DNA of 64,000 bases from RGIG4079 sp045531405 (GTDB taxonomy: Bacteria > Bacteroidota > Bacteroidia > Bacteroidales > Muribaculaceae): contig JAZSDX010000013.1 of the NCBI GenBank assembly GCA_045531405.1, forward strand, positions 49,542 through 113,541. The letters are read 5' to 3'. The position numbers were made by a program, and so were the translations under genes. Below are positions 49,560 through 58,976 of this stretch, one piece after another (position 1 is the first letter of the stretch; each line of letters begins with the position of its first letter). The notes under the pieces were generated by a model. The model saw only the letters and a program-made list of their open reading frames with translations, did no database searches and had not been told where the DNA came from.

Positions 49560-51443
49560 TTATTTGCGAATAATCTTTTGGCCATTTACGATATATAAAC
49601 CGGCTGGTAGATTGTTGATTTGTTCGCTTGTAGCATTCTTGATGATAAGAATACCTTGCATATTGTAAACATTGTTGTTGATTACATTAGGAGAGATGAT
49701 TACATTGCCAACACCAGATGCATCGCTGATTGTGATGTTGGTATCTTTAGTAATTTCAACAACATAGTTGCCATTTTCATCAGTATTGGCTTTTTCTCCG
49801 TCAACAGTAACTTCTGCTTTGCCGTCAACAGCAACAGCAACTTTGGTGCCATTCAATGCGGTGAAACCGTCAGCCCAATTTGCATATTCTTGACTATCTG
49901 TAGCAACTGAAGTTACAGCACCTTCTACCGATTGGGTGAATGTTACAGCATATTTTTCAGGGTCGCTTGCAAGATAAACTTTAGCGTGGTCACCATCAGC
50001 AAATGTTACGTAATAAGAAGTTGAACCTTCATATTGTGGAGCTACAAGGATACCATTGTTGAAGATATTGCAGTAAGTAGGTTGGTAGAATGACATGTAA
50101 TAAGGGTTGTCGGCATCGTTGAAGTCAAATGAAACTGTTTCGTTAGAAATCAAATTAACGTTTGCACGGTCAGAATAGCGTTGTACACTATATCCATACA
50201 TAGCAGCAGTAATGTCATCAACCCAAATTGAAGCAGTTTTATCGCGAACGATTTTGGCTGAACTAATAATAATTTCATCATTTTCATTCAAGTTGCGGAC
50301 GGTTACACTTGATGTACCATAGCTTGAGCTATATTCAGTACCGTTGACTAAGATTGAAGTGATGTAGCAATTTTCGGCAGGCATTACATTTATATAATTG
50401 CTATTCGATGTCAATTCAATAGCGGTTTTTTCGCCTGAAGTGATTGCGATAGCATTGCTTGAATTGCCAGCATAGAGCGAAACTTGGTCGGCATTATCAA
50501 CTGTTGCATACACATTGAATGAAGTGTATTTTGTTGCATTAATAGTCACAGCATAGGCTGATTTAGTAGCAGTGAATTCATAGCTACCACTGAAATAAGT
50601 GCTTGTCCCATCAATGTCAATTGCATAATTGAAGTTGTAAAGGTTTGTATTTCCCTCAATAGTGATTTTTTGACCTAATTTAGCCGATAATGTTTTGCCA
50701 TCGAAGTCCTCAATAGCAACGCCGTCAACTTTTACACTGATACAACCCAACACTTCAGCTTCGTTTTCACCATATGAGAATGTGATTGTAGTAGGTTCAT
50801 CGGGGAAGTCGGCTTTTATGTCCAAAACATCTCCATCTGCTACATTTACTTGATAGCGTCCGTATGAATCGGTTTGAGCTACTCCATTAAGTTGAACTGA
50901 ATACAATACTTCTCCATAGTTTATGTGTTGGATTTGGAATGGAGTTTCACCATTGGGATTGAACTTGATTGTATTTGTTCCATTCTCAAGAGTGATTGCT
51001 GCACCTGAATAATATGACATAATCACTTTTGAGGCGTCATCAACATTTACTGTACAAGAAGCAGTACGAGTTGATTCAAGATCGGCTGATGTTACAGAAA
51101 GTGTAGCATCTCCATATAAATAAAAATATGTGCTGCTACCAGTGTTTGCGCTTGAACCAGATGTCTCATTCATTGCTGAAGTGATTGTGTTGCCATCAGT
51201 TGCGTTTACATATACATAACCATAACTTGCAGGGATAGTAAAAGTAGCTCCTTCACCGGTAAATTGAGTTAGATCGAGTGGAACTTCTTCGTAAGCCCAA
51301 GTAACAGGGTCGGTGTATTGATAATACGCAGTTAAACGAGTAGCATCGTCAACTTTTAATGTCACTGTAATGTCGGCTTTTGCTGAGAATGACATTGCGA
51401 TAGCCATTACTGCCAACATAAAAACTGAGTAAAGTTTTTTCAT
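49560..51443 (-). CDS. Secreted beta-domain repeat protein with T9SS tail
   Basis: A 627-aa exported protein with a signal peptide (MKKLYSVFMLAVMAIAMSFSAKA). The body is made of about four or five similar beta domains, each opening with V.VDDA or VDNA followed by a hydrophobic strand (VDDATRLTAYYQY, VDDASKVIMSYYS, VDNADQVSLYAG, VDDITAAMYGYSV). The last ~75 residues are a T9SS sorting domain (NNVYNMQGILIIKN, then PAGLYIVNGQKIIRK). I do not recognise a catalytic motif. It may be a surface adhesin. It is separated from the protease gene by 117 nt on the same strand. Confidence 0.82.
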   Translation of the reverse strand: MKKLYSVFMLAVMAIAMSFSAKADITVTLKVDDATRLTAYYQYTDPVTWAYEEVPLDLTQFTGEGATFTIPASYGYVYVNATDGNTITSAMNETSGSSANTGSSTYFYLYGDATLSVTSADLESTRTASCTVNVDDASKVIMSYYSGAAITLENGTNTIKFNPNGETPFQIQHINYGEVLYSVQLNGVAQTDSYGRYQVNVADGDVLDIKADFPDEPTTITFSYGENEAEVLGCISVKVDGVAIEDFDGKTLSAKLGQKITIEGNTNLYNFNYAIDIDGTSTYFSGSYEFTATKSAYAVTINATKYTSFNVYATVDNADQVSLYAGNSSNAIAITSGEKTAIELTSNSNYINVMPAENCYITSILVNGTEYSSSYGTSSVTVRNLNENDEIIISSAKIVRDKTASIWVDDITAAMYGYSVQRYSDRANVNLISNETVSFDFNDADNPYYMSFYQPTYCNIFNNGILVAPQYEGSTSYYVTFADGDHAKVYLASDPEKYAVTFTQSVEGAVTSVATDSQEYANWADGFTALNGTKVAVAVDGKAEVTVDGEKANTDENGNYVVEITKDTNITISDASGVGNVIISPNVINNNVYNMQGILIIKNATSEQINNLPAGLYIVNGQKIIRK

Positions 51444-51622
51444 AAAATTGAGTTTTTAGTTAATATATAATTTTGTTTTCTACGTAGGAAATATAGTGCG
51501 AATACCGACTGATATATGTTTTATAATAAAAACAATATGCAAAGTTTGCAAAAAATATTCGTTTATGCAAGAAATGCTAAAAAAATATAGACGAATTTAG
51601 ATTAATTTTTGATGAATTTCAA

Positions 51623-51652
51623 TTGTTGGATTACTTTAGTTTGTTATATTTG
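51623..51652 (+). promoter_or_regulatory. Candidate promoter of bcp
   Basis: ATTG-type -33 (TTG at 51623-51625), a 19-nt spacer and TATATTTG (51645-51652) match the consensus, 27 nt upstream of the ATG. Confidence 0.65.
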
Positions 51653-51679
51653 TGAAGTTAAATTTTAAAATATATAATC

Positions 51680-52138
51680 ATGGCATTGAATATTGGAGAT
51701 AAAATTCCGGAAATATTGGGCATTGATGCAGATGGAGAAGAGATTAAAGCCTCTCAGTTTGCCGGGAAGAAAGTTGTAATATATTTTTATCCAAAGGATA
51801 ACACTCCGGGATGTACGGCTGAGGCATGTAGCTTTGCTTCGGGCTATAGAGAATTACAAGATGCAGGATTTGAAATAGTGGGAGTCAGTAAAGACTCGGT
51901 TGCATCACATCGCAAATTTGCCGATAAATATTCCATTCCATTTACTTTGATTGCCGATACAGAATTAACCCTTAATCAAGCATTTGGGGTGTGGCAAGAG
52001 AAGAAAATGTGTGGAAAGGTGTATATGGGAACGGTAAGAACAACTTTTGTGGTCGATGAAAATGGTGTTATTACTCATATAATAAATAAAGTAAACACTA
52101 AAGATGCCGCAAATCAAATACTCAATGAGGTTAAATAA
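51680..52138 (+). CDS. bcp: Thioredoxin-dependent thiol peroxidase (Bcp/PrxQ)
   Basis: A 152-aa cytoplasmic peroxiredoxin that reduces hydroperoxides. The motif FYPKDNTPGCTAEAC contains the peroxidatic Cys45 and, five residues later, the resolving Cys50 of PrxQ-type enzymes. Length is normal. It is monocistronic with its own promoter and a 12-bp-stem terminator. Confidence 0.95.
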   Translation: MALNIGDKIPEILGIDADGEEIKASQFAGKKVVIYFYPKDNTPGCTAEACSFASGYRELQDAGFEIVGVSKDSVASHRKFADKYSIPFTLIADTELTLNQAFGVWQEKKMCGKVYMGTVRTTFVVDENGVITHIINKVNTKDAANQILNEVK

Positions 52139-52150
52139 TATATATATATA

Positions 52151-52184
52151 ACAAGGACTCGCGAAATGTTTTGCGAGTCCTTGT
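52151..52184. terminator. Bidirectional terminator between bcp and the Omp85-type gene
   Basis: ACAAGGACTCGC and GCGAGTCCTTGT form a perfect 12-bp stem with a 10-nt loop between convergent genes. Confidence 0.85.
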
Positions 52185-52196
52185 ATATGATATTTT

Positions 52197-53477
52197 TCAA
52201 AAAGCTTCGCCTATAGAGAATAAGATGCCAGAGGTGTTTTCTCCAAATCCATAGTCGATGCGAATATTAACATTGTGCTTAAATTCAAATCTAAGCCCAA
52301 CACCAAAGTTGTGAAGCCATTCGGGTTTATTGCTGTCAGAGCGAACATTGTCATCAGAAAAAGAAAATAATGTGGCACCCCCTCCCCATAAAACAAACCC
52401 AAGGCGTTTCCATACATGTTGACGATATTCTATTTGTGCTGCTACTTGGCTATTATCAATAGTCGAGCCCATATAATAGCCTCGCATTCTAATGCCGTCA
52501 GAAGCAATCATTTCACGCATTGTCCACGGGGTGTTGTTACTATTTATTTTTGTGTACCAATCTAAAGCTAACACCGAACCTTTCCACATCCTAAAATAGC
52601 CATTAAAAATAAGATTGTGACTATGGAATGTAGTAGATGCATTTCCCAGAAATTTAGGATATATCATAGGTTTGTATGCGATATGTATTCCTCGTGTAGG
52701 CGTTACTAAATTGTCACGAGTGTCAAACTCAAAAGATGCACCAATTCCGGTTACATAATAATTGTTGCGTTCTCCAATGAGGTATTCAGGATTGCGTACA
52801 TTTACGGCATCGGTATAATCGGCTTTAGTTTGGATTCCGGCATAAAAATTACGATTGATTTTATAAATATATTCGGCTTGAAAATCTATTTGGCGACGGT
52901 CATATTTTGACTTTGGATTTTTTGCAGTTTCTTCGGCGGTAATGCCCCAAAAATCCAAACGCTTGCGATATATTTCGGCTTTGTATGTGAGTCGGGATTT
53001 ATGATCAGGAAAAAGATGATTCCCTTTTATTGTGAGTACATAAAAACCATTGTATGAAGCGTTAAGCGATGCGAAGAAGTCAGAGGGTTGCATTGTCGAA
53101 TCGTTTCGATTCACGCGATATAATCCGGTCATAGCTCCACCTATACCAAACCCTGCTTCTCGAGTATAAGATGGGATAACTCCAAATCCAACATCAAATT
53201 TCTTTTCGTGGGTGCGATCAACGTTGCCTCTCATTAGAGAGTTGATATATTTTTTTAACCAATTAGGTGCTTTACTTAGTAAACCGAGAGAATCCGGAAA
53301 TTCTGTGGGCGATTTTGGCTTTTCATATGGAAGTGGAGCCGGAGCGACATAGAATGTTCCTTGAATAATTTCATGATTAGATCTGATAGAATCATACTTT
53401 TCAGATGCAAAGATGGGAATCTGAAAGGAAATAAATAATATTGTAATAACTATTTTAGAAAAACGATTCATTATCAA
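52197..53477 (-). CDS. Outer membrane barrel protein of the Omp85 surface antigen family
   Basis: A 426-aa exported protein with a signal peptide (residues about 1-25, or from the ATG at 53471). The C-terminal ~300 residues are an amphipathic beta-strand series with the Omp85 lid-loop segment IRMRGYYMGS and a closing strand GILFSIGEAF ending in Phe. There is only a short N-terminal part without clear POTRA repeats. The protein is probably a small BamA/TamA-like or patatin-linked barrel. Its role is unknown. It is a single-gene unit. Confidence 0.8.
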   Translation of the reverse strand: MIMNRFSKIVITILFISFQIPIFASEKYDSIRSNHEIIQGTFYVAPAPLPYEKPKSPTEFPDSLGLLSKAPNWLKKYINSLMRGNVDRTHEKKFDVGFGVIPSYTREAGFGIGGAMTGLYRVNRNDSTMQPSDFFASLNASYNGFYVLTIKGNHLFPDHKSRLTYKAEIYRKRLDFWGITAEETAKNPKSKYDRRQIDFQAEYIYKINRNFYAGIQTKADYTDAVNVRNPEYLIGERNNYYVTGIGASFEFDTRDNLVTPTRGIHIAYKPMIYPKFLGNASTTFHSHNLIFNGYFRMWKGSVLALDWYTKINSNNTPWTMREMIASDGIRMRGYYMGSTIDNSQVAAQIEYRQHVWKRLGFVLWGGGATLFSFSDDNVRSDSNKPEWLHNFGVGLRFEFKHNVNIRIDYGFGENTSGILFSIGEAF

Positions 53478-53519
53478 ACCTAAAATATTTTTTTGAAATG
53501 CAAATGTAGTAATTTTAAT

Positions 53520-53561
53520 CCTAAAAAGCTATGCTTATTACAATCAAGCATAGCTTTTAGG
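53520..53561 (-). terminator. Terminator of the rsfS-ftsH operon
   Basis: CCTAAAAAGCTATGCTT and AAGCATAGCTTTTAGG form a long stem (one extra A) around a 9-nt loop, 20 nt after the ftsH stop. Confidence 0.8.
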
Positions 53562-53580
53562 AATATTGTATTATAAATTT

Positions 53581-55659
53581 CTACTTTTGAGGCAATGGTG
53601 GCATATTTGCCGGATAAGAATTTTCTTCAGTTATTCCTGACCCTTGTTCAGTTTGATTTTTTTCTCGTTCTTTTTTTATTTTCTCGTTTTTAGCAATCTC
53701 TTCTGCTTCAGCTTTGGCGGCTTCAGCCGATTTGGCGGCAAGAATCTCATCGGTGCGAGATGTCCATTGCCGCTTGCCAAATATTTGCTCTACATCTTCA
53801 GTAAAGATTACTTCGCGAGAAATTAGGATGTCTGCTAATTCTTTATGACCTTGAGCATATTGATTGAGAAGTTTTTTTGCTCGGTCATATTGTTCGTTTA
53901 TGATACGTGATACTTCTTCGTCAATCATCTTTGCCCTATCGTCACTAAATGGTTTAGAGAATCCATATTCTTGACCGGTAGAATCGTAATAACTTATATT
54001 TGGTAATTTGTTGCTCATACCATAATATACCACCATTGCATAAGCTTGTTTGGTGACGCGTTCAAGGTCGTTAGCAGCTCCCGTAGAGATATGCCCTAAG
54101 AATAACTCTTCTGCCGCTCTACCGGCAAGTAAAGAACATATGTCATCAAGTATTGCTTGACTTGGAGTAATTTGACGTTCTTCGGGTAAATACCATGCTG
54201 CGCCAAGTGCTTTACCACGAGGTACGATTGTTACTTTTATCAATGGATTAGCATATTGAAGATGCCATGAAACTGTTGCATGACCTGCTTCATGAATTGC
54301 GATAGCACGTTTCTCTTCGTCGGTAGTTATTTTTGAACGTTTTTCAAGACCTCCTATTATGCGATCCACGGCATCAATAAAATCTTGTCGTCCAACAGAT
54401 GTTTTGTTGTGGCGAGCGGCAATAAGTGCCGCTTCATTGCACACATTTGCAATATCAGCACCAGAGAATCCGGGCGTTTGACGTGCAAGAAGGTCAACAT
54501 CTACGCTGTCGTCAATTTTTATGCCACGAAGGTGTACGTTAAATATTGCAACGCGATCGTTAAGGTCGGGAAGTTCTACATAAATTTGACGGTCAAATCG
54601 TCCGGCACGCATAAGTGCTTTGTCGAGAATGTCGGCACGGTTGGTTGCAGCGAGGATAATTACGCCACTATTCGTCCCAAATCCGTCCATTTCAGTTAGT
54701 AACTGGTTAAGGGTATTTTCTCGTTCATCATTAGCTCCCATGCTCGGACTTTTGCCACGAGCACGACCTACGGTGTCAATTTCATCAATAAACACTATAC
54801 ATGGCGCTTTTTCTTTAGCTTGACGGAATAGGTCGCGAACACGTGAAGCTCCAACTCCTACAAACATTTCGGTGAAGTCTGACCCTGACATATAGAAGAA
54901 TGGCACATTAGCCTCTCCTGCAACAGCTTTTGCAAGTAGCGTTTTACCTGTTCCGGGAGGACCTACAAGTAGCGCACCTTTGGGGATTTTTCCGCCAAGT
55001 TCGGTATAACGACGTGGGTTTTTGAGAAATTCTACTATTTCTTCAATTTCTGTTTTTGCTTCAGCAAGTCCTGCAACATCATTGAAATTTACCTTTACAG
55101 CTCCTTCTTTATCGAATATTTGAGCTTTTGATTTGCCAACATTAAATATGCCGGCTCCGCCAGCGCCACCGCCCGACATGCGTCGCATCATGAAAATCCA
55201 AAATGCAATAATTAAAATTATAGGACCGATAGACCATAAAAGTTTAGATAAATCGCTTTCTTTCTCTACTTTATAGCTGCCTGAATATACTCCTTCGTCG
55301 TTCCATTTATTAATTTGAGAGGTCATAACTTGTTGATCACAGGTAGTGTGAACACGAGCGATTACTCCCCTTGATTTATTGTCGGTATATTGTTTTCCAA
55401 AAATTTTAGTTGCCAAGGAATCGGTAAGCGTTCCTTCTACAGTATTATCATCATATACAACAATGCTTGAAATACCATGATCAACAGTTACATATTTATT
55501 AAACTCTTGTAGAGAAACCTCCTTATCTACTGTATGTCCGTTGGAATTTAGAAAATACATTCCAAATAAGAAGATAAGAATAATTGCATACATCCAAAAG
55601 ATACTAAATTTGAATGTTGGCTTTTTTGATAATTTATTAGAGGTCTTATTATCTGCCAT
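53581..55659 (-). CDS. ftsH: ATP-dependent zinc metalloprotease FtsH
   Basis: A 692-aa membrane-anchored AAA+ protease that degrades misassembled membrane proteins and regulators. Two transmembrane segments (about 19-38 and 140-158) flank a periplasmic domain. The AAA module has Walker A GPPGTGKT (233-240), Walker B IVFIDEID, the SRH and an arginine-finger region. The M41 protease zinc motif is HEAGH (456-460). The C-terminus is a long Lys/Glu-rich tail. It is 21 nt downstream of rsfS in one operon. Confidence 0.97.
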   Translation of the reverse strand: MADNKTSNKLSKKPTFKFSIFWMYAIILIFLFGMYFLNSNGHTVDKEVSLQEFNKYVTVDHGISSIVVYDDNTVEGTLTDSLATKIFGKQYTDNKSRGVIARVHTTCDQQVMTSQINKWNDEGVYSGSYKVEKESDLSKLLWSIGPIILIIAFWIFMMRRMSGGGAGGAGIFNVGKSKAQIFDKEGAVKVNFNDVAGLAEAKTEIEEIVEFLKNPRRYTELGGKIPKGALLVGPPGTGKTLLAKAVAGEANVPFFYMSGSDFTEMFVGVGASRVRDLFRQAKEKAPCIVFIDEIDTVGRARGKSPSMGANDERENTLNQLLTEMDGFGTNSGVIILAATNRADILDKALMRAGRFDRQIYVELPDLNDRVAIFNVHLRGIKIDDSVDVDLLARQTPGFSGADIANVCNEAALIAARHNKTSVGRQDFIDAVDRIIGGLEKRSKITTDEEKRAIAIHEAGHATVSWHLQYANPLIKVTIVPRGKALGAAWYLPEERQITPSQAILDDICSLLAGRAAEELFLGHISTGAANDLERVTKQAYAMVVYYGMSNKLPNISYYDSTGQEYGFSKPFSDDRAKMIDEEVSRIINEQYDRAKKLLNQYAQGHKELADILISREVIFTEDVEQIFGKRQWTSRTDEILAAKSAEAAKAEAEEIAKNEKIKKEREKNQTEQGSGITEENSYPANMPPLPQK

Positions 55660-55679
55660 AGTTTTTTTGTGTGTTATTA

Positions 55680-56036
55680 TTAATCTAAATCAGGTATTTG
55701 GGTAATTTTTGCATCGCTCCATAATTCTTCAAGATTATATAAAGAACGGAACTCAGGAATAAATACATGAACTAAAGTATTACCATAGTCAATAACAATC
55801 CATTGAGAATTTTGATATCCATCATAGTTGTATGGTTTTATGCCGGCTTGTTCAAGTAGATAATCACGAATGCTATCGGCTATAGCACTAACTTGCATTG
55901 TCGAAGTTCCTTCGCATATGATGAAACGTTCTGTTGCTGCTGATTCTATGTGGCTTAAATCTACGATTGAAATACCTTTACCTTTTCGTTCTTGAATCCC
56001 TTCTATTATCAGTTGGGTGATGTTTATATCTGCCAT
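55680..56036 (-). CDS. rsfS: Ribosome silencing factor RsfS
   Basis: A 118-aa protein that binds bL14 and blocks subunit joining when nutrients are low. It shows the family blocks: IVDLSHIESAATERFIICEGTS, then QVSAIADSIRDYL, and WIVIDYGNTLVHVFIPEFRSLYNLEELWSDA (in parts). Length is normal. It is the first gene of the rsfS-ftsH operon, a common Bacteroidota pair. Confidence 0.95.
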   Translation of the reverse strand: MADINITQLIIEGIQERKGKGISIVDLSHIESAATERFIICEGTSTMQVSAIADSIRDYLLEQAGIKPYNYDGYQNSQWIVIDYGNTLVHVFIPEFRSLYNLEELWSDAKITQIPDLD

Positions 56037-56062
56037 TAAAGTTTTATTTTATAAATTCTATG

Positions 56063-56070
56063 CAAAAGTA
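56063..56070 (-). promoter_or_regulatory. Candidate -7 promoter element of rsfS-ftsH
   Basis: On the minus strand TACTTTTG matches TAnnTTTG, 27 nt upstream of rsfS. Confidence 0.6.
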
Positions 56071-56167
56071 ATTAAAAAACACTATTGATGTGTTGTTAAT
56101 TAATTAAAGTTAATAATTATACTATATTTACAACAAATAATGTGCCAAAAAGGTCAATTATTATAGA

Positions 56168-57427
56168 TTATTCATATCTCATAGTTTGTGAAGGACTGAT
56201 TTTTGAAGCCAAGTGAGATGGGGCAATGAGGATTAGTCCGGCAATAATTATAACACAAAAATTTAGAAACAAGATGTGGTCCCAATTTATCTCAACAGGG
56301 ACGTAGCTCAAATAGTAGGCTTCGGGGTCAAGAGGTATAATCCTAAATACGTCTTGTATATACACAAAACTTAGCGATATGATGTTTCCAATAATCATCC
56401 CCCTTAAAACGAGTCTAAGTGCCATGTATATAAAAATTTGTCTAATTTGAGCGTTTGTTGCACCAATAGCTTTAAGTAGGCCTATAGTTTTTATTCGTTC
56501 AAGAATAATAATAAATAAACACGAAATTAAAGTTATTCCGGCAACGCATCCCATTAATATTAATATGACAACCACATTGGTGTCAAGTAAATCAAGCCAA
56601 TTAAAATACATTGCACCACTTTGTTTGACATTGTTGACATTGTATATTTTATGAAGATAGTTTTGATAAACAGCATTATTTATGGCACTTTGTAGAGCGA
56701 TTGACTTTTCTTGAATTAAATCATTGTCAATTCTTGAAATTTCAATAATAGTGCCCGATGTCGAATCGAGTTGAGCGATACGTTGCAGAGTTGAAAGTGG
56801 AGCATATGCTATCAATTTGTCATACTCTCCAAAGTTGCTATTGTATATGCCGGCTATCTCAAATTTGCGAGTACGAAGATTGTTTTTTGTAAAAAAATAA
56901 GTATTTACTTTGTCTCCAATGTTGATGTTGAGGGCAGAAGATGTAAATGATGATATAATAATCTTATTTTTACAAGAATCGGTGTAAAAATTATACAAAT
57001 TGCCATCAATTAAGTTCTGATTAATAAAAAATGTGTCGCTATGTTTGCTTATACCCTTGAATATTAATCCAATATAATTGTTGTCGGTTTTTATGATGCC
57101 AGGTTGATTTACCGATAATGCAATATTTGCATTACTGTCGTTAATTGTCTGTTCTATAACGTTTTGTAATGAGTCATTTAGTGTGATATAATCCTCGGAC
57201 TCTCCAGTATAATAATTTATAGCCGGATTAATCGTAATTTGAGAATCAAACCCCATTACTTTAACCTGTATTTGGTGCTTGAAGCCGAGGACAATTGTAA
57301 TAGTCAGTAACATTACTATAATTGCAATAGTAATACCAACCACTGCAATAATCGTGCTTGAAGACGAAGTATCGCGATTTGTCCCTTTTAGTTGCAGTCG
57401 TTGAGCAATAAAAAGCGAAATATTCAT
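56168..57427 (-). CDS. FtsX-like ABC transporter permease (LolC/LolE type)
   Basis: A 419-aa membrane protein with four transmembrane segments: one near residue 25-50 and three in the C-terminal half (about 270-300, 320-350 and 375-400), with a large periplasmic MacB-like domain between them. The final block includes LLKAIGATNAQIRQIFIYMALRL (in parts), typical of FtsX. The LolC/E group extracts lipoproteins from the inner membrane with an ATPase; no ATPase gene is adjacent here. It starts directly at the end of the aminotransferase gene (1-nt overlap), so the two are cotranscribed. Confidence 0.85.
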   Translation of the reverse strand: MNISLFIAQRLQLKGTNRDTSSSSTIIAVVGITIAIIVMLLTITIVLGFKHQIQVKVMGFDSQITINPAINYYTGESEDYITLNDSLQNVIEQTINDSNANIALSVNQPGIIKTDNNYIGLIFKGISKHSDTFFINQNLIDGNLYNFYTDSCKNKIIISSFTSSALNINIGDKVNTYFFTKNNLRTRKFEIAGIYNSNFGEYDKLIAYAPLSTLQRIAQLDSTSGTIIEISRIDNDLIQEKSIALQSAINNAVYQNYLHKIYNVNNVKQSGAMYFNWLDLLDTNVVVILILMGCVAGITLISCLFIIILERIKTIGLLKAIGATNAQIRQIFIYMALRLVLRGMIIGNIISLSFVYIQDVFRIIPLDPEAYYLSYVPVEINWDHILFLNFCVIIIAGLILIAPSHLASKISPSQTMRYE

Positions 57428-58626
57428 TAGATTGTTCTGCCTGGATAAACTTTTAGAGCTTCAGCAAGCACTTTTAGAGCTTTAGCAAGGTCTTCTTTAT
57501 TCAATACGTATGCTACGCGCACTTCGTTGCGTCCAACCCCTTCGCTTGTGTAGAATCCCGAAGCTGGAGCCATAAACACAGTTTGCCCTTCATACTCGAA
57601 TTCGCTCAAACACCATTCGCAGAAACGGTCGGCATCATCGATAGGTAATGATACCACTGTGTAGAACGCGCCCATAGGGATAGGAGAGTAGCACCCGGGG
57701 ATTTTGTTCAGCCCATCAATAAGATATTTGCGACGCTCAACATATTCGTTATATGTCATCAACATATAGTCGGCGCTTGCATCAATTGAAGCCTCTGCCA
57801 CGATTTGACCCAATAGGGGTGGACTCAAGCGAGCTTGGCAAAATTTCATCACATTCATCTTTAGTTCCTTGTGTTTTGTGATTATTGCGCCTATGCGAAT
57901 GCCACATTCGCTATAACGTTTTGAAACAGAGTCAATCAATACTACTTGCTCCTCAATGCCTGGAAGATGGAATGCCGAGATATAGGGCGCGCCGGTATAG
58001 CAGAATTCACGATAAACTTCGTCAGAAAATAAGAAAAGGTCATATTTTTTCACGATATCGCGAATTTGATTCATCTCTTTTTGTGTGTAGAGATAACCTG
58101 TTGGGTTATTAGGGTTGCAAATTAAGATACCCTTTGTGCGAGGAGTTATCAATGCTTCAAATTTCTCAACAGGGGGTAATGCAAAACCTTCATCGATGCT
58201 TGATGGCACTGTTACGATTTTAGCTCCGGCCGAAATTGCGAAAGCCATATAGTTGGCATATGCCGGTTCGGGAACGATAATTTCATCTCCTGGGTCAAGA
58301 CAAGCCATAAATGCAAACAATACAGCTTCACTGCCACCGGTTGTGACGATAATATCATCTACATCTACATCAATATTAAATCTTTTATAATATGATGCTA
58401 ACTTTTGTCGAAGTGATAATAATCCTTCCGATGGGCTATATTCGAGAGTTTTACGGTCAATATGTTTTAATGCTTCCAATCCTTCTTGAGGAGAAGGAAG
58501 GTCGGGTTGACCGATGTTTAAGTGATACACCTTTACACCTCGAGCCTTTGCTGCATTTGACAATGGAACGAGTTTACGAATTGGTGAAGCGGGCATTATC
58601 TGTCCACGTTGTGATATATTTGGCAT
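57427..58626 (-). CDS. PLP-dependent aminotransferase, class I/II
   Basis: A 399-aa fold-type I aminotransferase. Visible landmarks are LNIGQPDLPSPQ near residue 36, EYSPSEGLLSLRQKLA, TTGGSEAV (phosphate-binding area), CNPNNPTG (170-177), SDEVYREF, the PLP Lys236 in DSVSKRYSECGIRIG, and a late R-V-A-Y segment with the substrate Arg. The pattern is close to aspartate/alanine-type aminotransferases; the substrate is not certain. It is cotranscribed with the FtsX-like permease that follows. Confidence 0.93.
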   Translation of the reverse strand: MPNISQRGQIMPASPIRKLVPLSNAAKARGVKVYHLNIGQPDLPSPQEGLEALKHIDRKTLEYSPSEGLLSLRQKLASYYKRFNIDVDVDDIIVTTGGSEAVLFAFMACLDPGDEIIVPEPAYANYMAFAISAGAKIVTVPSSIDEGFALPPVEKFEALITPRTKGILICNPNNPTGYLYTQKEMNQIRDIVKKYDLFLFSDEVYREFCYTGAPYISAFHLPGIEEQVVLIDSVSKRYSECGIRIGAIITKHKELKMNVMKFCQARLSPPLLGQIVAEASIDASADYMLMTYNEYVERRKYLIDGLNKIPGCYSPIPMGAFYTVVSLPIDDADRFCEWCLSEFEYEGQTVFMAPASGFYTSEGVGRNEVRVAYVLNKEDLAKALKVLAEALKVYPGRTI

Positions 58627-58677
58627 TTTTTATAAATGATTTTTGTCTAAAATAAATTTACTTTGTGTAGTAGCTTA

Positions 58678-58685
58678 CAAAGTTA
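58678..58685 (-). promoter_or_regulatory. Candidate -7 promoter element of the aminotransferase operon
   Basis: On the minus strand TAACTTTG matches TAnnTTTG, 52 nt upstream of the start at 58626. The 350-nt gap 58627-58976 also holds the feo operator candidate; the A-rich stretch around 58700-58800 shows nothing else clear. Confidence 0.5.
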
Positions 58686-58890
58686 ATGCAAAACCATCAC
58701 ATTAAGAAATTAAAAACTAAAAATCACAATTAAAAATGAAAAATTAGTGAGAAAGTGGAGGGTAGAATGAGAAATTAAAACTTTTGGTTATGTATATTAT
58801 ACCATTTACCTCATTTTGTGGTTGTGAGTAAGACTAATTTAAGTCATTTTGCCCCGAATGGATTATGTTTTTAATGCAAAATTGAAAATA

Positions 58891-58909
58891 ATTTAGATTG
58901 ATTCTAAAT
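58891..58909 (+). promoter_or_regulatory. Candidate metal-responsive operator upstream of feoAB
   Basis: ATTTAGA and TCTAAAT form a 7-bp inverted repeat with a TTGAT centre. It lies about 40 nt upstream of a near-consensus -7 element (GATATTTG, 58949-58956), a plausible place for a Fur- or DtxR-type repressor. The identity of the protein is inference. Confidence 0.4.
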
Positions 58910-58976
58910 AATTAATGTAAAATTCTTCTTGATTAGCGTTTTTTTTCTGATATTTGCAGTCTCAAACTACAAAATA

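Noticed and set aside
56168..57427. MacB-type complete exporter
   Set aside because: No ATPase domain in the protein and no adjacent ATPase gene; only the permease can be supported.
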